From NCBI RefSeq assembly GCF_002216065.1, contig NZ_CP022282.1:930001-994000 (forward strand): DNA of 64,000 bases, written 5' to 3'. The notes beneath the pieces are model-generated. The model worked only from the letters and a program-made list of their open reading frames with translations, ran no database searches and was not told where the DNA came from. Both the position numbers and the translations under genes were made by a program. How positions within the stretch are numbered: position 1 is the stretch's first letter; each line of letters starts with the position of its first letter. This stretch comes from Chryseobacterium sp. T16E-39. Lineage in GTDB: Bacteria > Bacteroidota > Bacteroidia > Flavobacteriales > Weeksellaceae. Shown here piece by piece: positions 34,686-43,077 of the stretch.

Positions 34686-35023
34686 CTGCGAGAGAACAAT
34701 GGAAAGTTTTTTTAACCATAAAGACACAAAAGTTTTTAAACACTTTAGAACACTTAAGCTTTCTTAAGATCAATGAATAGCGTTGTAAAGATCACATAAG
34801 ACGAAAATCAAAGATTTTCAAAAAACTAAAGTGTTCTTCCTATACCCAAAGCTTGTCACTTAAAAATAACTTAAGTGTTTTTAAATAGAAACAACTTCTC
34901 GATACAAAACCTACTCGAAGGACGACTCGCTATCGCCATGGCAAACTCTTCCGAAAATCTTCGATTTTCTTACGCCTTAAAAACAGCAACATCTATAAAC
35001 CTTTGCGATTAACAAAGAACTCA
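34686..35023 (+). repeat. Long direct repeat, copy B (left of 35049 gene)
   Basis: About 338 bp from CTGCGAGAGAA to CTTTGCGATTAACAAAGAACTCA. It is colinear with copy C on the other side of the next gene. Shared blocks include GTTTTTAAACACTTTAGAAC, AAAGTGTTCTTCCTATACCC and AAAGCTTGTCACTTA. Both copies are in the same orientation. Confidence 0.75.
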
Positions 35024-35048
35024 CTATAACAAAATATGGAACTTATCT

Positions 35049-36380
35049 TTACTTTAAACCATCAGCCAAATCTCTTTTATTAGAATAATAATTCCTGATA
35101 CCAATCGAAATTTGTAATGAGTAATCTGTCGTTGTATATTCTTCCTCTTTGAATTGTATCACATTAGCACCTGATGGAACATCCATAAAAAATTGTTTGA
35201 ATGATTCAGGAGAATAATTAAACCTTGTTGTGTTAGCCTTAAAATCACCTAAGGGTAAAGTGAGACCATTCCTACTAACCGCTGCATTCCCATGACAAGA
35301 AATACATGACGATATTGAGTTATCAATAGGACCGTTTAATCTTCCTCCTAATCCATGATATTTAAGATAAGCTACTGTATTATTTTTCCTCTCCGAATGG
35401 ATTAATGAGGCATTAATAAAAGACTCTTTAAGTTCTTCATTGATAAATGCACCATCACGATGTATATCTTTTGTTACTTCGGAATCATTCCCCCAGCTTA
35501 ATCCCACGGGAACCATTCTATCCCAAACCGTTTTCCCTTTACCTGATCCATCATATATAAATGTTCCGTATACCCAACCTGTTTTCAAAGCTCTTTTGTC
35601 TTTCACAGCAATATCAATCTGAAGAAGTCTAACAGTTCGATCAGTTCTTGTTTTATCTGCACACTCTGTATTAGGATTACACCGATAGATATTAGCTTTC
35701 CATTCAAGTGTATTTTTTAGAAAAGGAATCTTATGCGAAGTCCCATCAGTAAATAGTAATTTAAAACTTACCGTTCCTTCCGGAAAGTTAGATTTTGCAG
35801 GATCCGGGTTTTGGTTGGGAGCAGACCAAACTTGTCCTAATGTATAGCCACCCGGAGCATTATACATTCCCACTGCCCAATTTTCCAATTCGTTGTCCTG
35901 CTGATCGTGTATTTTATATTTTGGTGTGGCAAACTCCCTTGTCAGGCCGTGGATATATTCACGTCCATTTCCTATATATTCTTTATTCACATATTTTCCG
36001 TCATCGTGCAGCCACGGAGCATGATACCATTTCCTGATTTTATTTTCCTGCCCCCTGAAATCAACTTCTATATTGCCTTCCAGGCAATACTTTAAAACAG
36101 CCTGCATATACAGTTCAGGATCTTTGGTGAAATCTATATTTTGCCATGGATAACTTTCAACAATCACTGTCTTTGGATAATCCTGACTCAGTTCAAAGGT
36201 TTTTATGCCCGATGGGGGAGTATAATTCGAATTATAACTGGGAAACAAAGATTCAGTATAGATGATCTTTTTGGTTATTATACCTTTTCTGGAAGAAATC
36301 CTATTTTGAATAGATTGTTGACAGCACATCAGAATAATAAGCATAGTTAAAGTACTTAAAAATCTTAATCTTTGTTTCAT
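35049..36380 (-). CDS. Lipoprotein with a single c-type haem site, function unknown
   Basis: This 443-residue protein has a lipoprotein-like N-terminus (LTMLIILMCCQQS, Cys19 or Cys20). A c-type haem motif SCISCHGNA occurs near residue 360. Other visible stretches are RKWYHAPWLHDDGK, GREYIHGLTREFATP and WAVGMYNAPGGYTLGQVW, which I associate with an uncharacterised cytochrome-like family seen in several proteobacteria and Bacteroidetes. A periplasmic or surface electron-transfer role is plausible but unproven. The gene is alone and lies between two ~340-bp direct repeats, suggesting it was gained or could be lost as a unit. Confidence 0.75.
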   Translation of the reverse strand: MKQRLRFLSTLTMLIILMCCQQSIQNRISSRKGIITKKIIYTESLFPSYNSNYTPPSGIKTFELSQDYPKTVIVESYPWQNIDFTKDPELYMQAVLKYCLEGNIEVDFRGQENKIRKWYHAPWLHDDGKYVNKEYIGNGREYIHGLTREFATPKYKIHDQQDNELENWAVGMYNAPGGYTLGQVWSAPNQNPDPAKSNFPEGTVSFKLLFTDGTSHKIPFLKNTLEWKANIYRCNPNTECADKTRTDRTVRLLQIDIAVKDKRALKTGWVYGTFIYDGSGKGKTVWDRMVPVGLSWGNDSEVTKDIHRDGAFINEELKESFINASLIHSERKNNTVAYLKYHGLGGRLNGPIDNSISSCISCHGNAAVSRNGLTLPLGDFKANTTRFNYSPESFKQFFMDVPSGANVIQFKEEEYTTTDYSLQISIGIRNYYSNKRDLADGLK

Positions 36381-36472
36381 ATCAATAGTTTGATGGTAAA
36401 GATAATAGGTTAACCTTAACGCTGCTAAAGTCTTTTAAAACATTTAATTTTAGCGTGCAACATTTGCTTAAC

Positions 36473-36830
36473 CTGCGAGAGAAAAAATCCAAATTTTCTT
36501 TAACCACAAAAGGCACAAAAGTTTTTAAACACTTTAGAACACTTAAGCATTTTTAAGCTAAATGAATAACGCTGTAAAGATCACATAAGATGAAAATCAA
36601 AGATTTTTAAAAAACTAAAGTGTTCTTCCTATACCCAAAGCTTGTCACTTACAATAACTTAAGTGTTTTTAAAGTAGAAACGACTTCTCGATGCGGTTTT
36701 TTCAAAACCTACTCGAAGTGACGAGTCGCTGTCGCTAGGGCAAACTCTGCCGAAAATATTTGATTTTCTTGCGCCTTCAAAACAACATCCTAAAGAAAAC
36801 GTTGCGTCTTTGCGATTAATAAAGAACTCA
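36473..36830 (+). repeat. Long direct repeat, copy C (right of 35049 gene)
   Basis: About 358 bp colinear with copy B, with a few small insertions such as CGGTTTTTTCAAAACC after CTTCTCGATG. It carries the same internal blocks and end AAAGAACTCA. The 589-base gap 36381-36969 holds this repeat and the short palindromes at 36863-36897, and no gene. Confidence 0.75.
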
Positions 36831-36862
36831 ATATTAATATCACAATTGAAGCGGTCAAAATT

Positions 36863-36897
36863 CCCCTCCCTTGGAGGGGTAGCAAATCAAAGATTTG
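36863..36897. repeat. Short palindromic pair CCCCTCC/GGAGGGG and CAAATC-AAA-GATTTG
   Basis: Two adjacent small hairpins. The second matches 33740-33754. Likely a REP-like intergenic element just upstream of the Rrf2 gene. Confidence 0.45.
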
Positions 36898-36969
36898 GCG
36901 TGTTGGTATGAAACACTCTCAACTCAAAACATTTCATTAATAAAAAAAATATCATAACTTGCAGTCATT

Positions 36970-37386
36970 ATGATGTCCAAACGTTGCAAATATGCTTTAA
37001 AAGCAATGGTCAGATTAGCAAGAAACTATAACCAGGGCTTTCTGCCTACCTCTGTTATTGCACAAGATGAACATATCCCTAAAAAATTTTTAGAACAGAT
37101 TCTTTTAGAACTGAAAAGAGTAAGGCTTGTCAATAGTAAGCAAGGTAAAGCTGGTGGTTATTATCTGCTAAAATCTCCGGATGAAGTTTCATTGGCAGAT
37201 ATTTACCGTATTTTCGAAGGACCGATAGCACTAACGCCTTGTGTGTCCTTAAACTTCTATGAACCTTGCGATGATTGTGTGGATGAAGCATCCTGCTATC
37301 TTAGAAATGAATTGATGATCGTAAGGGAAAAAACAAGAAAAAGCATGATGGAGGCCACTCTGACTACGTTTATGAAAAAAAATTAG
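36970..37386 (+). CDS. Rrf2-family transcriptional regulator of the cysteine locus
   Basis: This 138-residue winged-helix protein begins MMSKRCKYALKAMVRLARN (ATG 36970 or 36973). It contains FLPTSVIAQDEHIPKKFLEQILLELKRVRLVNSKQGKAGGYYL, the Rrf2 HTH and wing. Four cysteines occur in the C-terminal half (LTPCVSLNFYEPCDDCVDEASC), matching the Fe-S type spacing of IscR-like members, so iron-sulfur or redox sensing is possible. It is 79 bases upstream of cysH on the same strand. A palindrome overlapping the cysH promoter is its likely operator, giving a CymR-like role. Confidence 0.9.
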   Translation: MMSKRCKYALKAMVRLARNYNQGFLPTSVIAQDEHIPKKFLEQILLELKRVRLVNSKQGKAGGYYLLKSPDEVSLADIYRIFEGPIALTPCVSLNFYEPCDDCVDEASCYLRNELMIVREKTRKSMMEATLTTFMKKN

Positions 37387-37405
37387 TTTTTTTTAATTTT
37401 AAACT

Positions 37406-37444
37406 CTACTAATTTGGTAGGATTAATAGGATTATATATATTTG
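37406..37444 (+). promoter_or_regulatory. cysH promoter with overlapping Rrf2-type operator
   Basis: The promoter is TTG (37414-37416)-N20-TATATTTG (37437-37444), a very good Bacteroidetes match, 21 bases before the ATG. The near-perfect palindrome CTACTAA-T-TTGGTAG (37406-37420, 6 of 7 pairs) covers the -33 element, so a bound protein would repress. The Rrf2 gene directly upstream is the obvious candidate. Confidence 0.65.
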
Positions 37445-37465
37445 CAGGAATAATTTCAATCCCAA

Positions 37466-38179
37466 ATGGAAAATAATCTTAAAATAGAATTCGAAAAACT
37501 ACTGGAAAAAGCTTCTGAAAGTCCTTTTCAGCCTGATTTTTTGCAGACATTGGTTGAGCGGTTTCCTAATAAGCTTATCTTTTCGACAAGCTTTAGTTAT
37601 GAAGATCAGGTGATCACTCATTTAATCAAAGATCTCAATATTGATATTTTTACGCTTGATACGGGTAGGCTTTTTGAACAAACGTATGAAACCTGGACGG
37701 CCACCAGAGCGTTTTTTAAAAAAGATATTAAAGCTTATTATCCGGATACAGAAGAAATACAGAAATTCATTGTAGAGAACGGACCCGATTCTTTTTACCA
37801 GTCGGTAGAGCAGAGGAAAGCATGCTGTACAATCCGTAAAGTCCATCCTTTGAAAAAGGCTTTGGCCGGCTATAAGGTTTGGATCACAGGTCTGAGATCG
37901 GAACATTCTGCGAACCGGCAAAATATGCCCCAGCTGGAATGGGACGAGGATAATCAGATCATCAAATTTCACCCTATCCTTCATTGGACTACCGAACAGG
38001 TAACAGATTATGTAAAAGCCTACCATTTACCTTACAATTATCTGCATAAAAAAGGATTTGTCAGTATTGGATGCGAACCCTGTACCAGAGCGATAAAAGA
38101 GGGGGAAGACTTTAGAGCAGGCCGCTGGTGGTGGGAAGATGCCAACAAAAAAGAATGCGGATTACATATTCATCAATAA
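37466..38179 (+). CDS. cysH: Assimilatory adenylyl-sulfate (APS) reductase
   Basis: This 237-residue CysH-family protein has the PP-loop-like FSTSFSYEDQVITHL and the catalytic tail KKECGLHIHQ with redox Cys231. It has Cys120-Cys121 (KACCTIRK) and Cys203-x-x-Cys206 (GCEPCTRA), the 4Fe-4S ligands that mark APS reductases and are missing from E. coli-type PAPS reductases. That fits the absence of any cysC kinase or CysC domain in the operon. It reduces APS to sulfite with thioredoxin. First structural gene after the Rrf2-controlled promoter. Confidence 0.93.
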   Translation: MENNLKIEFEKLLEKASESPFQPDFLQTLVERFPNKLIFSTSFSYEDQVITHLIKDLNIDIFTLDTGRLFEQTYETWTATRAFFKKDIKAYYPDTEEIQKFIVENGPDSFYQSVEQRKACCTIRKVHPLKKALAGYKVWITGLRSEHSANRQNMPQLEWDEDNQIIKFHPILHWTTEQVTDYVKAYHLPYNYLHKKGFVSIGCEPCTRAIKEGEDFRAGRWWWEDANKKECGLHIHQ

Positions 38180-38189
38180 AAAAGAAAAC

Positions 38190-39098
38190 ATGTCAACATA
38201 TCATTTAGATTACTTAGATCAGTTAGAAGCTGAATCCATTTATATTTTAAGGGAAGTAGCAGGACAATTTGAACGTCCCGCACTTTTATTCAGTGGAGGA
38301 AAAGACAGTATTGTACTGGCTCATCTGGCTTCAAAAGCATTCCGTCATGGAAAAATCCCTTTTAAGTTCGTTCATGTGGATACAGGACATAACTTTCCGG
38401 AAGTTCTAGATTTCAGAGATCAGCTCGTGAATGAACTGGAAGTAGAATTGGTTGTACGTAAAGTTGAAGACACCATAAAAACAAAAAGCTTAACAGAGCC
38501 TAAAGGGAAGTTCCCAAGCAGAAACTGGCTGCAAACCTATACCTTACTGGATACGATTGAAGAGTTTGAGTTCGATGCATGTATTGGAGGTGCCCGAAGA
38601 GATGAAGAAAAAGCCCGTGCGAAGGAGAGAATATTTTCTGTCAGAGATGAGTTTGGACAATGGGATCCTAAACTTCAGCGTCCTGAGCTATGGAATATTT
38701 TCAACGGAAAAATTCATAAAGGAGAAAATGTAAGGATTTTCCCGATTAGCAACTGGACTGAGCTTGATGTGTGGAACTACATACGTAGAGAAAAAATTGA
38801 GCTGCCTTCCATTTATTTCTCTCATGACAGAGAAGTGGTAGATCTCAACGGACAGTGGATTGCCAATTCGCAGCACGCATCTTTAGACAGTACCGATTTC
38901 GTCGCCACAAAAAAGATCCGTTACCGCACTGTGGGGGATATGACCTGCACCGCAGCTGTCGAATCCCATGCAGTGACAATAGATGCAGTGATCGAAGAAA
39001 TTGTAGCAACACGGATTTCAGAACGCGGAGAGACCAGAATTGATGACCGGGTAACGGAAGCCGCGATGGAAGACCGAAAAAAAGGAGGATACTTTTAA
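38190..39098 (+). CDS. cysD: Sulfate adenylyltransferase subunit 2
   Basis: This 302-residue protein starts at 38190 (MSTYHLDYLDQLEAESIYI), 10 bases after the cysH stop; an ATG at 38139 overlaps cysH and is unlikely. ATP pyrophosphatase-type PP-loop: ALLFSGGKDSIVLAHLA. CysD signatures include FVHVDTGHNFPEVLDFRD, GGARRDEEKARAKER and the C-terminal RTVGDMTCTAAVES. With CysN it makes APS from sulfate and ATP. The 97-base gap to cysN is AT-rich with imperfect ATAATTCATAACTCATA repeats and no visible promoter or gene. Confidence 0.96.
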   Translation: MSTYHLDYLDQLEAESIYILREVAGQFERPALLFSGGKDSIVLAHLASKAFRHGKIPFKFVHVDTGHNFPEVLDFRDQLVNELEVELVVRKVEDTIKTKSLTEPKGKFPSRNWLQTYTLLDTIEEFEFDACIGGARRDEEKARAKERIFSVRDEFGQWDPKLQRPELWNIFNGKIHKGENVRIFPISNWTELDVWNYIRREKIELPSIYFSHDREVVDLNGQWIANSQHASLDSTDFVATKKIRYRTVGDMTCTAAVESHAVTIDAVIEEIVATRISERGETRIDDRVTEAAMEDRKKGGYF

Positions 39099-39195
39099 TA
39101 CACGATAAATGATAAAAGATAATTGATCAATGATTAAGACGGAATGTCCATCAATTATCACTCATAATTCATAACTCATACTTCATAATTCAAAA

Positions 39196-40434
39196 ATGGA
39201 TATATTAAGATTTATAACAGCAGGAAGTGTAGATGACGGTAAAAGTACCCTTATCGGAAGACTGCTTTACGATAGCAAAAGTATTTTACAGGATCAGCTG
39301 GAAGTACTTGAAAAACATTCTAAAAATAAAAATGAAGACGGTGTAGATCTGGCACTTTTAACAGATGGTCTTCGTTCTGAAAGAGAGCAGGGAATTACCA
39401 TTGATGTAGCCTATCGATATTTTTCAACACCTAAAAGAAAATTTATTATTGCCGACGCTCCCGGCCATGTACAGTATACCCGAAATATGATTACCGGATC
39501 CTCCAATTCTGACCTGATGGTTATTCTTATCGATGCTCGTAAAGGAGTAATCGAACAAACAAGAAGGCATTCCATTATCGCTTCATTATTGAAACTTAAA
39601 AAAGTAGTGGTCGCCATTAATAAAATGGATATGGTGGATTATTCGGAAGAAGTTTTTGAAACCATCAAGTCAGAGTATGCAACAATTGCTGACAATCTTG
39701 AGTTAAAAGATGTGGCTTATTTCCCTATTTCAGCACTTAAAGGCGATAATATTGTCAGTCTATCTTCCAAAACAGAATGGTATAAAGGAAATGCTCTTTT
39801 AGAATTTCTGGAGGAAGTAACCCTTACTGAAGAATTGAACAGCGGAAGCCGTTTTCAGGTTCAGTATGTAATACGTCCACAGACAGAAGAATTACATGAT
39901 TACAGGGGCTATGCCGGACAGATACTAAGCGGTAGATTTCAAAAAGGAGACAAGATTCAGATATTTCCGGCTGGTTCGACAAGTGAAATTACAGCAATTG
40001 AAATCAATGGGAATGAAGTAGAGGAGGCATTTGAAGGGCAACCTGCAGTTATCCACATTGCCGATGATCTGGATATCAGCAGAGGTGATCTTTTCGCTCC
40101 TGAAAAGGAACTTCCCGTTGTCGAAAAAGACCTTGAAGTTCTCTTATGCTGGCTGGATCAGAAATCTTTGCAACCGGGAAATAAATACCTGTTGCAACAA
40201 AATAGCAGATTGGTAAAAGCAGTAGTAAAAGCAGTGGATTATAAGATCAATGTTAATACTCTTGTACAGGAACAGGCAGAGGGAGAGATTAAGCTTAATG
40301 AAATTGTTAAAGTCACTCTTAGAACGGCGCAACCTCTTGCTTACGACAGTTTTATCCATAATAAAAGAACAGGGTCTGCTATTTTAGTAGATGAGACCTC
40401 CAATTCAACAGTAGCAGCATGCATAATTCAATAG
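39196..40434 (+). CDS. cysN: Sulfate adenylyltransferase subunit 1 (GTPase)
   Basis: This 412-residue translational-GTPase-like protein has GSVDDGKSTLIGRLLYD (P-loop), the switch region EREQGITIDVAYRYF, DAPGHVQYTRNM and NKMDMVDY. It drives APS synthesis by CysD through GTP hydrolysis. The length shows that no CysC kinase domain is fused at the C-terminus. It stops three bases before cysE. Confidence 0.96.
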   Translation: MDILRFITAGSVDDGKSTLIGRLLYDSKSILQDQLEVLEKHSKNKNEDGVDLALLTDGLRSEREQGITIDVAYRYFSTPKRKFIIADAPGHVQYTRNMITGSSNSDLMVILIDARKGVIEQTRRHSIIASLLKLKKVVVAINKMDMVDYSEEVFETIKSEYATIADNLELKDVAYFPISALKGDNIVSLSSKTEWYKGNALLEFLEEVTLTEELNSGSRFQVQYVIRPQTEELHDYRGYAGQILSGRFQKGDKIQIFPAGSTSEITAIEINGNEVEEAFEGQPAVIHIADDLDISRGDLFAPEKELPVVEKDLEVLLCWLDQKSLQPGNKYLLQQNSRLVKAVVKAVDYKINVNTLVQEQAEGEIKLNEIVKVTLRTAQPLAYDSFIHNKRTGSAILVDETSNSTVAACIIQ

Positions 40435-40437
40435 AAA

Positions 40438-41268
40438 ATGACAGTTTCCAATAATTTAATTGACAGAATCCGTAACAGCAAACAATGCAATGCTCATCGT
40501 TTTTTTGATAAGGCAAAAGCTAAATATTTTGTTACCGGTTTGTACGAGGTCCTTTTTCTTCCTGAAAAAGAAAATACAACGGATCAGCTGGAAAGAAATT
40601 TCGCCAAATTATATGGTGCTCTTTTTAGCTTAATAAACTGCATTACCGCAGACGAAGATCTTGCAGAAGTTCAAACGGATACCTTTTTTGATGCATTGCC
40701 TGACATCTATAATCAGCTGATTCTGGATTCTGTTGCTATTCTTGAATTTGACCCTGCAGCAGGCTCTCTGGAGGAAATACTTCTGGCATATCCGGGATAT
40801 TTTGCAACCTATGTTTATAGAATTTCCCACCAGTTGTGGAAGCAGGAAGTAAAAATATTACCACGTGTCATTTCAGAGTATGCCCATAGTAAAACAGGAA
40901 TTGATATCCATCCCGGAGCAGTGATCGGAGAATATTTCTTTATCGATCATGGAACCGGAATCGTTATTGGCGAAACGGCAGTCATTGGGAATCATGTGAA
41001 AATATATCAGGGTGTTACCCTTGGAGCTTTAAATGTCTCAAAGGAAAAAGCCAATCAGAAAAGACATCCCAATATTGAGGATCATGTTACTATATATTCA
41101 GGAGCTACCATTCTTGGAGGAAATACAACAGTTGGCAAAGACAGTATTATCGGAGGAAATGTATGGATCACACAAAGTGTTCCTCCCAATTCTCTGGTCT
41201 ATCATAAAAGTGAAATAAAAATAAAGGATAACAACTCATTACCAGAATCTTTAACCTTTGTTATTTAA
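40438..41268 (+). CDS. cysE: Serine O-acetyltransferase
   Basis: This 276-residue protein resembles EpsC/CysE: a helical N-terminal domain (1-150) followed by a left-handed beta-helix of hexapeptide repeats (IDIHPGAVIGEYFFIDHGTGIVIGETAVIGN). The catalytic Asp-His is in IDHGTG, and KIYQGVTLGALN completes the active site. It makes O-acetylserine, the acceptor for sulfide. The C-terminus (NNSLPESLTFVI) ends in Ile, as required for docking into cysteine synthase. Confidence 0.94.
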   Translation: MTVSNNLIDRIRNSKQCNAHRFFDKAKAKYFVTGLYEVLFLPEKENTTDQLERNFAKLYGALFSLINCITADEDLAEVQTDTFFDALPDIYNQLILDSVAILEFDPAAGSLEEILLAYPGYFATYVYRISHQLWKQEVKILPRVISEYAHSKTGIDIHPGAVIGEYFFIDHGTGIVIGETAVIGNHVKIYQGVTLGALNVSKEKANQKRHPNIEDHVTIYSGATILGGNTTVGKDSIIGGNVWITQSVPPNSLVYHKSEIKIKDNNSLPESLTFVI

Positions 41269-41294
41269 AATAGAAAAATAAAAATTGTATTGGT

Positions 41295-42206
41295 ATGAAA
41301 TTTCAGAACACATTAGAAACGATTGGGAATACGCCAGTCGTAAAAATTAACAAGCTTTTTAATTCAGATCATGAAGTCTGGATCAAATTAGAAAAAAGCA
41401 ATCCAGGAGGAAGCATCAAAGACAGAATAGCATTAGCCATGATTGAAGATGCAGAAGCCAAAGGTTTATTAAACAAAGACAGCACAATCATAGAGCCTAC
41501 CAGTGGAAATACCGGAATTGGACTTTCATTGGTTGCTGCCGTTAAAGGATACAAACTTATTCTGGTAATGCCTGATAGCATGAGTATAGAACGCCGTAAA
41601 ATTATGGAAGCTTACGGAGCTGAATTTGTACTGACGCCTAGAGAAAAAGGAATGAAGGGCGCTATTGAAAAAGCAAATGAACTCGCGCAGGAAACCCCTA
41701 ACTCATGGATACCAAGGCAGTTTGATAATCCTGCTAACGTAAAGATTCACACAGAAACAACCGCACAGGAAATAATAAAAGATTTTCCTGATGGTTTGGA
41801 TTACATTATTACAGGAGTAGGAACAGGAGGTCATATTACAGGAATCGCAAAAGTCTTAAAAGAGAAATATCCTAATGTTAGGGTAATTGCTGTAGAACCG
41901 GAACTTTCTCCGGTATTAAGCGGTGGAAGTCCGGCACCTCATCCTTTACAGGGCTTGGGAGCAGGATTTATACCTTCCATTTTAGATATAACACTTCTGG
42001 ATGGTGTAATTACAGTAGGTAAAGAGGAGGCTTTTCAATATACATTGGATGCCGCTAAAAAAGAAGGTCTCTTTGTAGGAATTTCTACAGGTGCTGCTTT
42101 AGCTGCCATTGCTAAACATTTACCGGAAATCAAGACTGACGCTAAAATTCTAACCATCAATTACGATACTGGTGAACGGTATCTCTCCATTGAAGGGCTC
42201 TTCTAA
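41295..42206 (+). CDS. cysK: Cysteine synthase A
   Basis: This 303-residue PLP enzyme has [12 protein letters not shown] with the PLP lysine, [11 protein letters not shown] for substrate binding, [12 protein letters not shown] for the PLP phosphate, and the C-terminal [19 protein letters not shown]. It condenses O-acetylserine with sulfide. It lies 26 bases after cysE, whose product it uses and probably binds as a complex. Confidence 0.96.
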   Translation: MKFQNTLETIGNTPVVKINKLFNSDHEVWIKLEKSNPGGSIKDRIALAMIEDAEAKGLLNKDSTIIEPTSGNTGIGLSLVAAVKGYKLILVMPDSMSIERRKIMEAYGAEFVLTPREKGMKGAIEKANELAQETPNSWIPRQFDNPANVKIHTETTAQEIIKDFPDGLDYIITGVGTGGHITGIAKVLKEKYPNVRVIAVEPELSPVLSGGSPAPHPLQGLGAGFIPSILDITLLDGVITVGKEEAFQYTLDAAKKEGLFVGISTGAALAAIAKHLPEIKTDAKILTINYDTGERYLSIEGLF

Positions 42207-42231
42207 ACTCTTTAACTAACACAGACTTTAA

Positions 42232-43077
42232 ATGAATACAAACATAAAAGCACCCAAGGTTTATCTTATTGGTGCAGGACCCGGCAACCCAGATCTCATC
42301 ACCGTAAAAGCAGTAAAAGCTATTGCTAAGGCGGATGTTATCTTATGTGACCGTCTTGTAAGTCCCGAAATACTGGAAACATACGTCAATAAAAATGCAG
42401 AAGTTATTTATGTCGGTAAAGAGTGCAGTAAAAACGCGTCCACACCTCAATCACTCATTAATACTTTAATGGTTGATTATGCTCTTCAGAACAAAACTGT
42501 TGCAAGACTTAAAGGAGGTGATGTATCTATATTTTCTAATATTCTGGATGAATTACAAGCTTTAAAAGAAAATCATATCCCATTTGAAATTATTCCGGGA
42601 ATTACAGCTGCTTTAGGAGCTGCAGCGTATGCAGGCATGCCTTTAACCGCCAGAGGATATGCTACATCTGTCCGGTTTCTTACGTATTATAAGTCTGAAA
42701 TTCTTAGCAATGAGTATTGGAAAGAACTGGCTGTAACCAATGATACTCTTGTATTTTATATGTCTAAGGGTAACCTTATAGCTCTTGTAGAAAAATTTAT
42801 ACAGCTAGGGGTTTCAAGGGATAAAAAGATTGCTGTGATTGAACAGGCGACTACACCTTATCAAAAGGTGTATACCTCATCTTTTGATGATTTTGCGATA
42901 AAGTTTGCAGATAAAACTTTTGCCTCTCCATCATTAGTTGTGATTGGTAAAGTAGTCAATCTGCATGAAGAATTTTCATGGCTTCAAAATTCTGAAAACG
43001 AAGGCCTTTATTTTAAATCAGTTGAAAATGGAAGCCTCATCCAAAAAACTCAAAATTTCTTCGAATATGCTGTCTGA
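42232..43077 (+). CDS. cobA: Uroporphyrinogen-III C-methyltransferase
   Basis: This 281-residue protein has the SUMT signatures VYLIGAGPGNPDLITVKAVKAI, ADVILCDRLVSPEIL, RLKGGDVSIFSN and IIPGITAALGAAAYAGMPLTARG. It transfers two methyl groups from S-adenosylmethionine to make precorrin-2, the precursor of the siroheme needed by CysI. The C-terminal 30 residues are longer than usual, and the stop overlaps the cysJ start by 11 bases. The next siroheme steps are in the fusion gene at 50163. Confidence 0.95.
   Translation: MNTNIKAPKVYLIGAGPGNPDLITVKAVKAIAKADVILCDRLVSPEILETYVNKNAEVIYVGKECSKNASTPQSLINTLMVDYALQNKTVARLKGGDVSIFSNILDELQALKENHIPFEIIPGITAALGAAAYAGMPLTARGYATSVRFLTYYKSEILSNEYWKELAVTNDTLVFYMSKGNLIALVEKFIQLGVSRDKKIAVIEQATTPYQKVYTSSFDDFAIKFADKTFASPSLVVIGKVVNLHEEFSWLQNSENEGLYFKSVENGSLIQKTQNFFEYAV

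Noticed and set aside
34424..36830. Repeated blocks first looked like a possible CRISPR array
   Set aside because: The repeats are long (over 100 bp), imperfect and widely spaced, with no regular short spacers and no cas gene. They are dispersed intergenic elements.
37466..38179. Annotation as PAPS reductase
   Set aside because: The CC and CxxC iron-sulfur ligands are present and no APS kinase is encoded nearby, so APS is the likelier substrate.
39099..39195. AT-rich imperfect repeats between cysD and cysN as a promoter or attachment site
   Set aside because: The ATAATTCATAACTCATA-type pattern is low-complexity, with no TAnnTTTG box or stable hairpin. It is probably a neutral spacer.
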